DNA from: Blastococcus colisei
GTDB lineage: Bacteria; Actinomycetota; Actinomycetes; Mycobacteriales; Geodermatophilaceae
DNA length: 64,000 nucleotides
Assembly (NCBI RefSeq): GCF_006717095.1
Contig: NZ_VFQE01000001.1
Coordinates: 2,046,001 to 2,110,000 of the forward strand
Direction: 5' to 3'
Part shown: piece by piece, positions 24,126 to 30,924 of the stretch
How positions within the stretch are numbered: the first letter of the stretch is position 1
Layout of the letters: each line of letters opens with the position of its first letter
Made by a program: the position numbers and the translations under genes
The notes under the pieces: generated by a model
What the model saw: only the letters and a program-made list of their open reading frames with translations
What the model was told of the DNA's origin: nothing
The model's database searches: none

Positions 24126-25448
24126 ATGGCGGTGCGACCGGATGTACCCGGAGCCGACTCGGCCGTCGCCCGGACGGCGGCGCGCCACGAGTCCGGAATG
24201 CCCGCGGACGCCCTCCTGGCAGGGGCCGAGGAAGGACTCGACGCCGCGCCGGACGGGAACGCCGGGGAGAGCGGGTCGACCGCTGTCGAGCCGCAGGCCG
24301 CCCCGTCGGGCATCCCGCGCTGGCTGCTCCTGCTGGTCGGCCTGGCGGCGGCCACCATCGCCGTCGCGGGGCTGCGCGCGATCGCCTGGCTGGTGGCGCC
24401 GGTCCTGCTCGCCCTGGTCGTGGTCGTCGCCCTCGCGCCGGTCCAGAGCTGGCTGCGCAAGGTGGGCGTGCCGCGCTGGCTGGCGACGACGGTGCTCCTG
24501 CTGCTCGTCTGGGCGGTGCTCCTCGCCCTCGTCACCCTGCTCGTGGTCTCCGTCGCCCAGTTCGCCGCCCTGCTCCCGGACTACGCGCAGCGGGCGGAGA
24601 CCCTCATCAACGACGTCGTGCGGGACCTCAACGACGCCGGCATCGTGTCCGGGCAGCTCTCGGACCTGGTGCGCCAGATCGACTACGGCCAGTTCGTCGG
24701 CCTGGCCACGGACCTGCTGGGCCGGCTGACCAGCGCGGCCAGCACCCTGGTGCTGTTGCTGTCGGCACTGGTCTTCATGGCCATCGAGTCCAGCGGCTTC
24801 CCCCGGCGCATGGCGCTGGTGGGGGAGGACCGCCCGCACCTCCCGGTCGCGATGACCCTGTTCAGCCAGGGCACCCGCAGCTACCTGCTGGTCAGCACGG
24901 TGTTCGGCGCCATCGTGGCGGTCGGCGACTGGATCGCGCTGACGATCATCGGTGTCCCGGCGGCCGGCCTCTGGGGGCTGCTGGCGTTCATCACCAACTA
25001 CGTGCCCAACATCGGGTTCGTCCTCGGCGTCGTCCCGCCGGCGATCCTCGGGCTGCTGGCCGGTGGCTGGGGCGAGCTGATCGCGATCGTGGTCGTGTAC
25101 TCGCTGTTGAACTTCGTCGTCCAGACGCTGATCCAGCCCCGGTTCGTCGGCGACTCGGTGGGTCTGTCGATGACGGTCACCTTCCTCGCCCTGTTGTTCT
25201 GGGGCTGGGTGCTGGGCGCGCTCGGCGCCCTGCTGGCCATCCCGCTGACCCTGCTGGTCAAGGCGCTCCTGGTGGACGTCGACCCCGGCGGGCACTGGCT
25301 GGACGCCCTGCTGCGCGAGGAGCCCCGGGCGCCCCGGACGATGCGCGCCCGGCGCCGCATGCACGCCCGCCGGGCTGCGCTCGCGTCGGTCCGTCGGCTG
25401 CACCATCCCCGTCGCCCGGTCCCGCACCCCGGCGCCGATCCGGACTGA
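24126..25448 (+). CDS. AI-2E family transporter
   Basis: The 440-residue protein begins at ATG 24126 with GGGGGAGG upstream. After about 65 acidic residues comes a run of membrane helices, IPRWLLLLVGLAAATIAVAGL and AIAWLVAPVLLALVVVVALAPVQ, followed by a large soluble loop and FITNYVPNIGFVLGVVPPAILGLL. The PNIG(F/S) segment is the family signature. Despite the name, many members move ions or unknown small molecules, not AI-2. The C-terminal tail is Arg/His-rich and cytoplasmic. A second member is encoded at 55326. Confidence 0.85.
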   Translation: MAVRPDVPGADSAVARTAARHESGMPADALLAGAEEGLDAAPDGNAGESGSTAVEPQAAPSGIPRWLLLLVGLAAATIAVAGLRAIAWLVAPVLLALVVVVALAPVQSWLRKVGVPRWLATTVLLLLVWAVLLALVTLLVVSVAQFAALLPDYAQRAETLINDVVRDLNDAGIVSGQLSDLVRQIDYGQFVGLATDLLGRLTSAASTLVLLLSALVFMAIESSGFPRRMALVGEDRPHLPVAMTLFSQGTRSYLLVSTVFGAIVAVGDWIALTIIGVPAAGLWGLLAFITNYVPNIGFVLGVVPPAILGLLAGGWGELIAIVVVYSLLNFVVQTLIQPRFVGDSVGLSMTVTFLALLFWGWVLGALGALLAIPLTLLVKALLVDVDPGGHWLDALLREEPRAPRTMRARRRMHARRAALASVRRLHHPRRPVPHPGADPD

Positions 25449-25453
25449 GAGCC

Positions 25454-25942
25454 GTGCCCACCTCCGCTCCGGTCCCCGAGCTGGTCGTGATGGTCGGTCT
25501 CCAGGGCAGCGGGAAGACGACGTGGGTGAGCCGGCACCTCGCCGCCACGCACGTCGTGGTGAGCAAGGACCACTGGCCGCGCGCCCGCCGTCGCGAGGCG
25601 CGGCAACGCCGGGTCGTCGCCGAGCGGCTGGCCGCCGGGTGCAGCGTGGCCGTGGACAACACCAACCCGGCACCGGAGGACCGCGCCGCGCTGGTCGCCG
25701 CCGCCCGGGAGGCGGGGGTCCCGGTGCGGGCGGTGTGGATCGACACCCGGCCGGAGGTCTGCCTGGCCCGCAACGAGGCACGGGAGGGCCGGGCCCGCGT
25801 CCCGCTGCAGGGGATCTTCGCGACCCGCGCCCGCTTCGTCCCGCCCACCCTCGCCGAGGGCTTCGACCGGGTGGACGTCGTCCGCACGGACGAGGGAACC
25901 GGCACGTCGGCGGCGGCCGCGGGGTCCCGGCCGGGCGTGTGA
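25454..25942 (+). CDS. P-loop kinase (polynucleotide-kinase/zeta-like)
   Basis: This 162-residue protein has Walker A VGLQGSGKTTW at residues 13-23, then VVSKDHWPRARR and VDNTNPAPEDRAALV, where Asp-Asn-Thr-Asn is typical of the AAA_33/polynucleotide-kinase phosphatase-like group. VWIDTRPEVCLARNEAREG provides the lid arginines. Such small kinases phosphorylate nucleic-acid ends or small molecules; the substrate here is unknown. GTG 25454 starts 5 bp after the transporter. No antitoxin-like partner gene is present. Confidence 0.75.
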   Translation: MPTSAPVPELVVMVGLQGSGKTTWVSRHLAATHVVVSKDHWPRARRREARQRRVVAERLAAGCSVAVDNTNPAPEDRAALVAAAREAGVPVRAVWIDTRPEVCLARNEAREGRARVPLQGIFATRARFVPPTLAEGFDRVDVVRTDEGTGTSAAAAGSRPGV

Positions 25943-26036
25943 GGGGCCCGGTCCGTGCACCGGCCGGCCCCGTGCGGTAGACCTGGCACGCCCGCTGCCC
26001 GTGACTAGCCCCGTTCCCACCCAGGAGGTCCGCCCC

Positions 26037-26456
26037 GTGCTGGAGAGCATCGGCTATGCAGGCGCCTACACAGGGGTCGGCATCGCGCTGCTGGTCCTCG
26101 GCTTCTACGCCCTCGACCTGCTCACCCCGGGGCACCTGGGCCGGCACATCTACGAGGACCGGTCGGTCAACGCCGCCCTCACCCTCGCCGCCGGCTTCCT
26201 CGGCCAGGGCGCCATCGTCTTCGCCAGCATCTGGACCAACGCCACCAGCGGCTTCGGCGAGGCGCTCCTCTACACGGTGGTGTTCGGCGTCCTCGGCGTC
26301 GTGCTGCAGGCCGTCGCGTTCCTGATCCTGGACCTGATCACTCCCGGGAAGCTGGGCGCGCACCTCACCGACCGCGACTTCCACCCGGCCAGCCTGGTGA
26401 GCGCGGCCGTGCAGCTGGCGGTGGCGGCGATCATCGTCGCCTCGATCTGGCCCTGA
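26037..26456 (+). CDS. DUF350 membrane protein
   Basis: The 139-residue protein starts at GTG 26037, nine bases after AGGAGG; a GTG at 26001 is less likely. Four transmembrane helices are visible: YTGVGIALLVLGFYALDLL, ALTLAAGFLGQGAIVFASI, LLYTVVFGVLGVVLQAVAFLILDLI and the C-terminal LAVAAIIVASIW. Two DLxTPG segments (DLLTPGHLG and DLITPGKLG) follow helices 1 and 3 and show internal duplication, typical of DUF350 (YjfL-like). Molecular function is unknown. Confidence 0.8.
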   Translation: MLESIGYAGAYTGVGIALLVLGFYALDLLTPGHLGRHIYEDRSVNAALTLAAGFLGQGAIVFASIWTNATSGFGEALLYTVVFGVLGVVLQAVAFLILDLITPGKLGAHLTDRDFHPASLVSAAVQLAVAAIIVASIWP

Positions 26457-26610
26457 CCCCCGACCCGGGTCCGGGTTCGGGTCGGACGCGCGCCCGGACC
26501 TTGTGACGGCGGCCGCACGGCCCAGCCGTAACGTGTCGGGCGCAGCTCTCGGCCCGTCGCGGGGAGGACCCGCGGACGGCAGCCGGCATCACACGCGAAA
26601 GGGAACATTC

Positions 26611-27378
26611 ATGAGCGAGGCAAGTACCGCCACCCGGGTGGCCATCGTGACCGGGGCCGCGCGCGGCATCGGTGCGGCCACGGCCGTCCGCCTGGCCGAG
26701 GACGGGTTCGCCGTGGCCGTCCTCGACCTGGACGAGGCCGCCGCCAAGGGCACCGTCGAGGCCATCGAGGCCGCCGGCGGCCGGGCGCTCGCGGTCGGCG
26801 CCGACGTGAGCGACGAGGCCCAGGTCGAGGCCGCCGTCGAGCGGATCGCCACCGAGCTCGGCGCCCCGACCGTGCTGGTCAACAACGCCGGCGTCCTGCG
26901 CGACAACATGCTGTTCAAGATGTCGGCGTCCGACTGGGACATCGTCATGAACGTGCACCTGCGGGGTGCCTTCCTGATGACCCGGGCCGCGCAGAAGCAC
27001 ATGATCGACTCCAAGTGGGGCCGCATCGTCAACCTGTCGAGCACCTCGGCGCTGGGCAACCGCGGACAGGCCAACTACTCGACGGCGAAGGCCGGTCTGC
27101 AGGGCTTCACCAAGACCCTCGCGATCGAGCTCGGCAAGTTCGGCGTCACCGCCAACGCCATCGCCCCCGGCTTCATCCAGACCGAGATGACCAAGGCGAC
27201 CGCCGACCGCATGGGCGTTCCCTTCGACGACTTCATCAAGGGCGCGGCGTCCATGATCCCGGTGGCCCGCGTCGGTCAGCCCGAGGACATCGCGCATCTG
27301 GTGTCGTTCTTCGTCAGCGAGGGCGCCGGCTTCGTCTCCGGCCAGGTCGTCTACGCCGCCGGCGGTCCGAAGGCCTGA
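26611..27378 (+). CDS. fabG: Short-chain dehydrogenase, FabG-like (3-oxoacyl reductase)
   Basis: A 255-residue classical SDR. The cofactor motif is VTGAARGIGAATAVRLA, followed by NNAG in LVNNAGVLRD, catalytic Ser in VNLSSTSALGN and catalytic Tyr/Lys in YSTAKAG. AIAPGFIQTEMTKA follows. The sequence SGQVVYAAGG at the end matches FabG-type enzymes that reduce 3-oxoacyl-CoA or -ACP with NADPH. GAAAGGGA precedes ATG 26611. With the crotonase-type gene 129 bp downstream it may act on fatty acyl-CoA. Confidence 0.85.
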   Translation: MSEASTATRVAIVTGAARGIGAATAVRLAEDGFAVAVLDLDEAAAKGTVEAIEAAGGRALAVGADVSDEAQVEAAVERIATELGAPTVLVNNAGVLRDNMLFKMSASDWDIVMNVHLRGAFLMTRAAQKHMIDSKWGRIVNLSSTSALGNRGQANYSTAKAGLQGFTKTLAIELGKFGVTANAIAPGFIQTEMTKATADRMGVPFDDFIKGAASMIPVARVGQPEDIAHLVSFFVSEGAGFVSGQVVYAAGGPKA

Positions 27379-27507
27379 AACAGGACCTCTCTGCCTCCCG
27401 CCACCCGCCACCCGCCACTCGCGGCGGATCCTGCAGAGGGGCCACACCGCGGGGCCGGGGTCGCCATCGGCGCCCGGGCCCCGCGTCGTTCCCGTCGAGG
27501 AGGGCAC

Positions 27508-28284
27508 GTGCCGGACAGCGTGGATGACAGGGTCCTGGTCGAGCGCCGCGGCGCGGTGCAGGTCATCACGATCAACCGCCCGCAGGCACGCAACGCGCTC
27601 GATGCCGCCGTCGCGCGGGGAGTGGCCGACGCCGTCGACGAGCTCGACGCGTCCGACGACCTGCGGGCCGGCGTCCTGACCGGCGCCGGCGGCTTCTTCT
27701 CCGCCGGGATGGACCTCAAGGCGTTCCTGCGGGGCGAGACCCCCGCCATCGAGGGCCGCGGCCTGTGCGGCATCACCCTGACGCCGCCGCGCAAGCCGCT
27801 GCTCGCCGCCGTGGAGGGCGGGGCGCTCGCCGGCGGGTTCGAGCTCGTGCTCGCCTGCGACCTGGTCGTCGCCGGTCGTGGCGCGCGCTTCGGCGTCCCC
27901 GAGGTGAAGCGGTCCCTGGTCGCCGCCGGTGGTGCCGCGCTGCTGCTGCCGCAGCGGGTGCCGCGTGCGGTGGCCCTCGAGCTGCTGCTCACCGGCGAGC
28001 CCATGGACGCCGACCGGGCCGCGGCCGTCGGCCTGGTGAACCGCGTGGTCGACGACGGGACGGCGCTGGACGCGGCGGTCGAGCTGGCCGGCGTCATCGC
28101 TGCCAACGGGCCGCTGGCCGTCGCCGCCACCAAGCAGGTCGTGCTGTCGGCGCCGTCGTGGGGCCCCGAGGAGGCGTGGGACCGCCAGGACGAGATCGTC
28201 CGTCCGGTCTTCTCCTCGGACGACGCGCGGGAGGGATCGACCGCCTTCGCCGAGCGCCGCCCGCCGATCTGGCGCGGCCGCTGA
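27508..28284 (+). CDS. Enoyl-CoA hydratase/isomerase family protein (crotonase)
   Basis: This 258-residue crotonase-fold protein starts at GTG 27508 behind GAGGAGGG. RRGAVQVITINRPQARNALD is the N-terminal strand, GGFFSAGMDLKAF forms the oxyanion hole, and VEGGALAGGFELVLACDLVVA binds CoA. The position after FGVPEVKRSL corresponds to the region holding one catalytic Glu in hydratases. The other Glu of hydratases is not clear, so the exact reaction is open. It fits beta-oxidation-like use with the SDR upstream. Confidence 0.83.
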   Translation: MPDSVDDRVLVERRGAVQVITINRPQARNALDAAVARGVADAVDELDASDDLRAGVLTGAGGFFSAGMDLKAFLRGETPAIEGRGLCGITLTPPRKPLLAAVEGGALAGGFELVLACDLVVAGRGARFGVPEVKRSLVAAGGAALLLPQRVPRAVALELLLTGEPMDADRAAAVGLVNRVVDDGTALDAAVELAGVIAANGPLAVAATKQVVLSAPSWGPEEAWDRQDEIVRPVFSSDDAREGSTAFAERRPPIWRGR

Positions 28285-28302
28285 CAGGGGTCTGCGGCCC
28301 CC

Positions 28303-28392
28303 GATGATCAGGAAACCTGATCATCAGGGGACCTCCCTCACGGTCGACGGTGAGGGAGGACCCAGAACGACCAGGGAACCTGATCATCGGGG
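28303..28392. repeat. Cluster of nested palindromes between two genes
   Basis: Three elements lie in 90 bp. GATGATCAGG (28303-28312) and CCTGATCATC (28316-28325) form a 10-bp perfect stem with loop AAA. CCTCCCTCAC (28332-28341) and GTGAGGGAGG (28350-28359) form a second perfect 10-bp stem. A further CCTGATCATC followed by GGGG occurs at 28379-28392, so the first arm could pair with either copy. They sit between the crotonase and the SGNH hydrolase genes. They could terminate transcription or regulate the second gene by alternative folding. Confidence 0.7.
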
Positions 28393-28426
28393 AAGCCGCG
28401 GGCCGGCGCGGGGCGTTGGACGTGGT

Positions 28427-29050
28427 GTGACCCGCTCGTCTCTCCGTCTCGTCGTCCTCGGTGACTCCATCGCGTACGGAACCGGCGCCCTGCACGCCGA
28501 CGACACCCTCGGCCGCCGCCTCCGCAGGGCGCTGGAGGCGGACGGCTTCGACGTCGACCTGCACGTGCTGGCCGTACCGGGCGCCGTCTCGGCCGGCCTC
28601 ACCGCCCAGGTGCGCGGGGCCCAGCCACTGGACGCCGACCTCGCCGTCGTGGTCATCGGGGCCAACGACCTCGCCCGGTTCGTCCCGCCGGAGGAGGCGG
28701 CCGCCGCGCTGGGGGCCGCCGTCGGTGTCCTGCGGGCACGGGGCACCGACGTGGTCGTCGTCCCCGCGCCGGACATGTCGTCCGTGCCGTTCGTGCCGCC
28801 CGCGTTCCGGCCCCTCGTGCAGGCGGCCTGTGCGCGACTGCAGGCCCGGCAGGCCGCCGTCGTCGAGGCCGCGGGAGGGTCGGTCGCGGGGGTGGCCGCC
28901 GAGGTCGCGGGCGATTTCGCCGCCGATCCGGCGATGTTCTCCGCCGACCGCTTCCACCCGTCCTCGGCCGGCTACGCCCGCATCGCCGCGGCCCTCGCGC
29001 CCGTGGTGCTCGCCGCCGCCCGGCAGCGCCGGGACGAGGCTGCCGCCTGA
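28427..29050 (+). CDS. SGNH/GDSL hydrolase
   Basis: The 207-residue lipase/esterase-like protein starts at GTG 28427. Block I is VVLGDSIAYGTGA with the catalytic Ser. Block III VVVIGANDLARF has the conserved Gly/Asn, and Block V DRFHPSSAGYARIA carries Asp and His. No signal peptide is present, so it is cytoplasmic. Natural substrates of this group include acyl esters and acylated sugars; none can be inferred. The palindrome cluster is directly upstream. Confidence 0.83.
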   Translation: MTRSSLRLVVLGDSIAYGTGALHADDTLGRRLRRALEADGFDVDLHVLAVPGAVSAGLTAQVRGAQPLDADLAVVVIGANDLARFVPPEEAAAALGAAVGVLRARGTDVVVVPAPDMSSVPFVPPAFRPLVQAACARLQARQAAVVEAAGGSVAGVAAEVAGDFAADPAMFSADRFHPSSAGYARIAAALAPVVLAAARQRRDEAAA

Positions 29051-29056
29051 CGCCGA

Positions 29057-29162
29057 AACGGCACGTCGAGGCGCCTGAACGGCCGTTGGGCCGCACCATG
29101 ACCCGGCTCGACGGTCGGGCGCGCGGCTCGACCCGCTCGACGTCGATCGCCCCTGACCGGCG
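29057..29162 (+). repeat. Dispersed ~105-bp intergenic repeat, copy 1
   Basis: This stretch runs from AACGGCACGTC to CCCTGACCGGCG and closely matches, on the opposite strand, 51751-51854. Both copies contain a CCTGAACGGCCGT segment, an ATG, and two GGCTCGAC units. The two copies could each encode a short peptide (M-T/P-RLD then RARGSTR), but flanking contexts differ and there is no ribosome-binding site, so it reads as a repeat. Copy 1 lies in the gap between the convergent SGNH hydrolase and antiporter genes. Confidence 0.75.
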
Positions 29163-29221
29163 CCTACCGTCGGGCCGACAGGCTGATACCTGTAAGCAGC
29201 GGCCGAGCTTCCGGGCGCGGG

Positions 29222-30388
29222 TCAGCGCAGGGACGGCGCCGGGAGGAAGTGGGCGCTCAGCGGCTCGACGACCCGGGTGAGGACCGGGCCGGTCACCGCC
29301 AGGATCAGCACGTACCCGGTCGCGATCGGGCCGACGTCGGCCAGGCCGGTCGTCACCGCCAGCCCGGCGATCACGATGGAGAACTCGCCCCGGGCCACCA
29401 GCGCGGTCCCGGCCCGCAGCCGGCCGGGCACCGCGACACCGTCCCGCCTGGCCGCGAACCACCCCGTGCCTATCTTGGTCGCGGTCGTGACCGCGGCGAG
29501 CGCCAGCGCGGCCGGGAGCACCGGCAGGATCGCGCCCGGATCGGTCGCGAAGCCGAAGGCGACGAAGAAGAGGGCCGCGAACAGGTCCCGGAGCGGGCCG
29601 AGGATCGCCCGGGCCCGGTCGGCGAAGGACGCGGGCAGCGCCAGGCCGACCAGGAACGCGCCGACCGCCGCCGAGGCGCCCATCGCCTGGGCCAGCCCCG
29701 CGACGAGCAGGGTGAGGCCGACCAGCCGCAGCATCACCTGCTCGTCGTCGTCATGGGTGAGCAGCCGGCCCAGCCGGTGCCCGTGGCGCCGCGCGGCCAG
29801 GAGCACCACCAGCACCGCTCCCACGGCGAGGGCGATCCCGGCGGCCGCCGCGGTGGGGCCGCCGCCGGCCAGCGCGACGACCAGCAGCGGGAGGAACAGC
29901 GCCATGGCCAGGTCCTCGAGCACGAGGACGGAGAGCACCGCGGGCGTCTCGCGGTTGGCCAGGCGGCCGAGGTCGCCGAGCAGCCGCGCCACGATGCCCG
30001 ACGACGAGATCCAGGTGACACCGGCGAGGGCCAGGGCGCCCTGCCAGGGCAGGCCGAGCAGCAGGCCGGCGGCGAAACCCGGGGGCGCGTTGAGCACCAG
30101 GTCCACCACGCCGGAGGGGGCGTGCCGGCGGAAGGAGCTGAACAGCTCGGACGCGGAGAACTCCAGGCCGAGGGTGAGCAGCAGGAGGACGACGCCGATC
30201 TCGGCCGACGCCGTCAGGAACGGTTCCGCGGTGCTCAGCGGGACGATGCCGCCGTCGCCGAGCGCGAGGGCGGCGATCAGCACGAACGGCACCGGGGAGA
30301 GACCGAGTCGCCGGGCGGCCAGGCCGAGCAGGGACAGCCCGAGGAACAGCAGGCCGAGCTCGACCAGCAAGGCGGCGACGTGGTCCAC
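29222..30388 (-). CDS. khtU: Cation:proton antiporter, KhtU-like
   Basis: A 388-residue protein with about twelve membrane helices of the CPA2 sodium/proton exchanger family, starting at GTG 30388. LLLLTLGLEFSASELFSSFR and WISSSGIVARLLGDLGRLANRE are characteristic helix-loop sequences, and LVARGEFSIVIAGL is the conserved late segment with Arg-Gly-Glu. There is no C-terminal NAD-binding domain as in KefB/KefC. The gene upstream encodes a separate TrkA-C type protein, the arrangement of KhtT-KhtU K+/H+ antiporters. Confidence 0.83.
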   Translation of the reverse strand: MDHVAALLVELGLLFLGLSLLGLAARRLGLSPVPFVLIAALALGDGGIVPLSTAEPFLTASAEIGVVLLLLTLGLEFSASELFSSFRRHAPSGVVDLVLNAPPGFAAGLLLGLPWQGALALAGVTWISSSGIVARLLGDLGRLANRETPAVLSVLVLEDLAMALFLPLLVVALAGGGPTAAAAGIALAVGAVLVVLLAARRHGHRLGRLLTHDDDEQVMLRLVGLTLLVAGLAQAMGASAAVGAFLVGLALPASFADRARAILGPLRDLFAALFFVAFGFATDPGAILPVLPAALALAAVTTATKIGTGWFAARRDGVAVPGRLRAGTALVARGEFSIVIAGLAVTTGLADVGPIATGYVLILAVTGPVLTRVVEPLSAHFLPAPSLR

Positions 30389-30402
30389 CGGGACGCGCCC
30401 GG

Positions 30403-30894
30403 TCAGCCGGGGAGCCGGCCCGACAACCGCCGGTCCAGTTGTTCCAGTCCGGTCGAGGAGCCGATGGCGACGAGGACGTCACCGGCCCGCAGCGGGTCGC
30501 CGGGTGAGGGCGAGGGGACGACGTCGGCGCCACGCACGATGGCGACGATCGAGCACCCCGTCAGCGTGCGGGCACGGGTCTCGCCCAGGGTCCGGCCGGC
30601 GAAGGGGGAGCCCTCGGCGATCGGGAACCGGCCGGACTCCAGACCGGGGACCTCCCGGGAGAGATCGGCGAAGCGCTGGGTCAGCCGCGGCGCCCCGAGC
30701 ACCTCGGCGACCGCGTCGGCCTCCTCCGGCTCCAGCCGGAACATGCCGCGCGCACGGTCGGGGTCGCGCCGGTCGTAGACGGCGATCTCGGCACCACCCT
30801 CGCGCTGGACGACGATGCCCAGCACCTGTCCCGAGCGGGTCTGCAGTTCGTAGCGGACACCGACTCCCGGCAGCAGCGTCTCCTCGAGCTCCAT
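30403..30894 (-). CDS. khtT: TrkA-C domain regulatory subunit, KhtT-like
   Basis: This 163-residue protein begins MELEETLLPGVGVRYELQT, the typical start of KhtT-type subunits. A C-terminal RCK_C domain follows (FPIAEGSPFAGRTLGETRAR, TGCSIVAIVRG, PSPGDPLRAGDVLVAIGSS). In the family it controls the antiporter and binds nucleotides such as c-di-AMP. A probable c-di-AMP riboswitch occurs elsewhere in this window, so such signalling would be consistent, though binding is not provable by eye. It starts 30 bp after the next upstream gene's stop and precedes KhtU by 14 bp. Confidence 0.83.
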   Translation of the reverse strand: MELEETLLPGVGVRYELQTRSGQVLGIVVQREGGAEIAVYDRRDPDRARGMFRLEPEEADAVAEVLGAPRLTQRFADLSREVPGLESGRFPIAEGSPFAGRTLGETRARTLTGCSIVAIVRGADVVPSPSPGDPLRAGDVLVAIGSSTGLEQLDRRLSGRLPG

Positions 30895-30924
30895 GCGCGC
30901 ATGGTCGCAGAGGGTTCGCGGGCG

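Noticed and set aside
23001-26384. Long minus-strand open frame of over 1100 codons
   Set aside because: It crosses six recognised plus-strand genes and has composition of a shadow frame.
29098-29290. Short open frame starting in the dispersed repeat
   Set aside because: No ribosome-binding site; the two copies diverge after the repeat; best treated as repeat.
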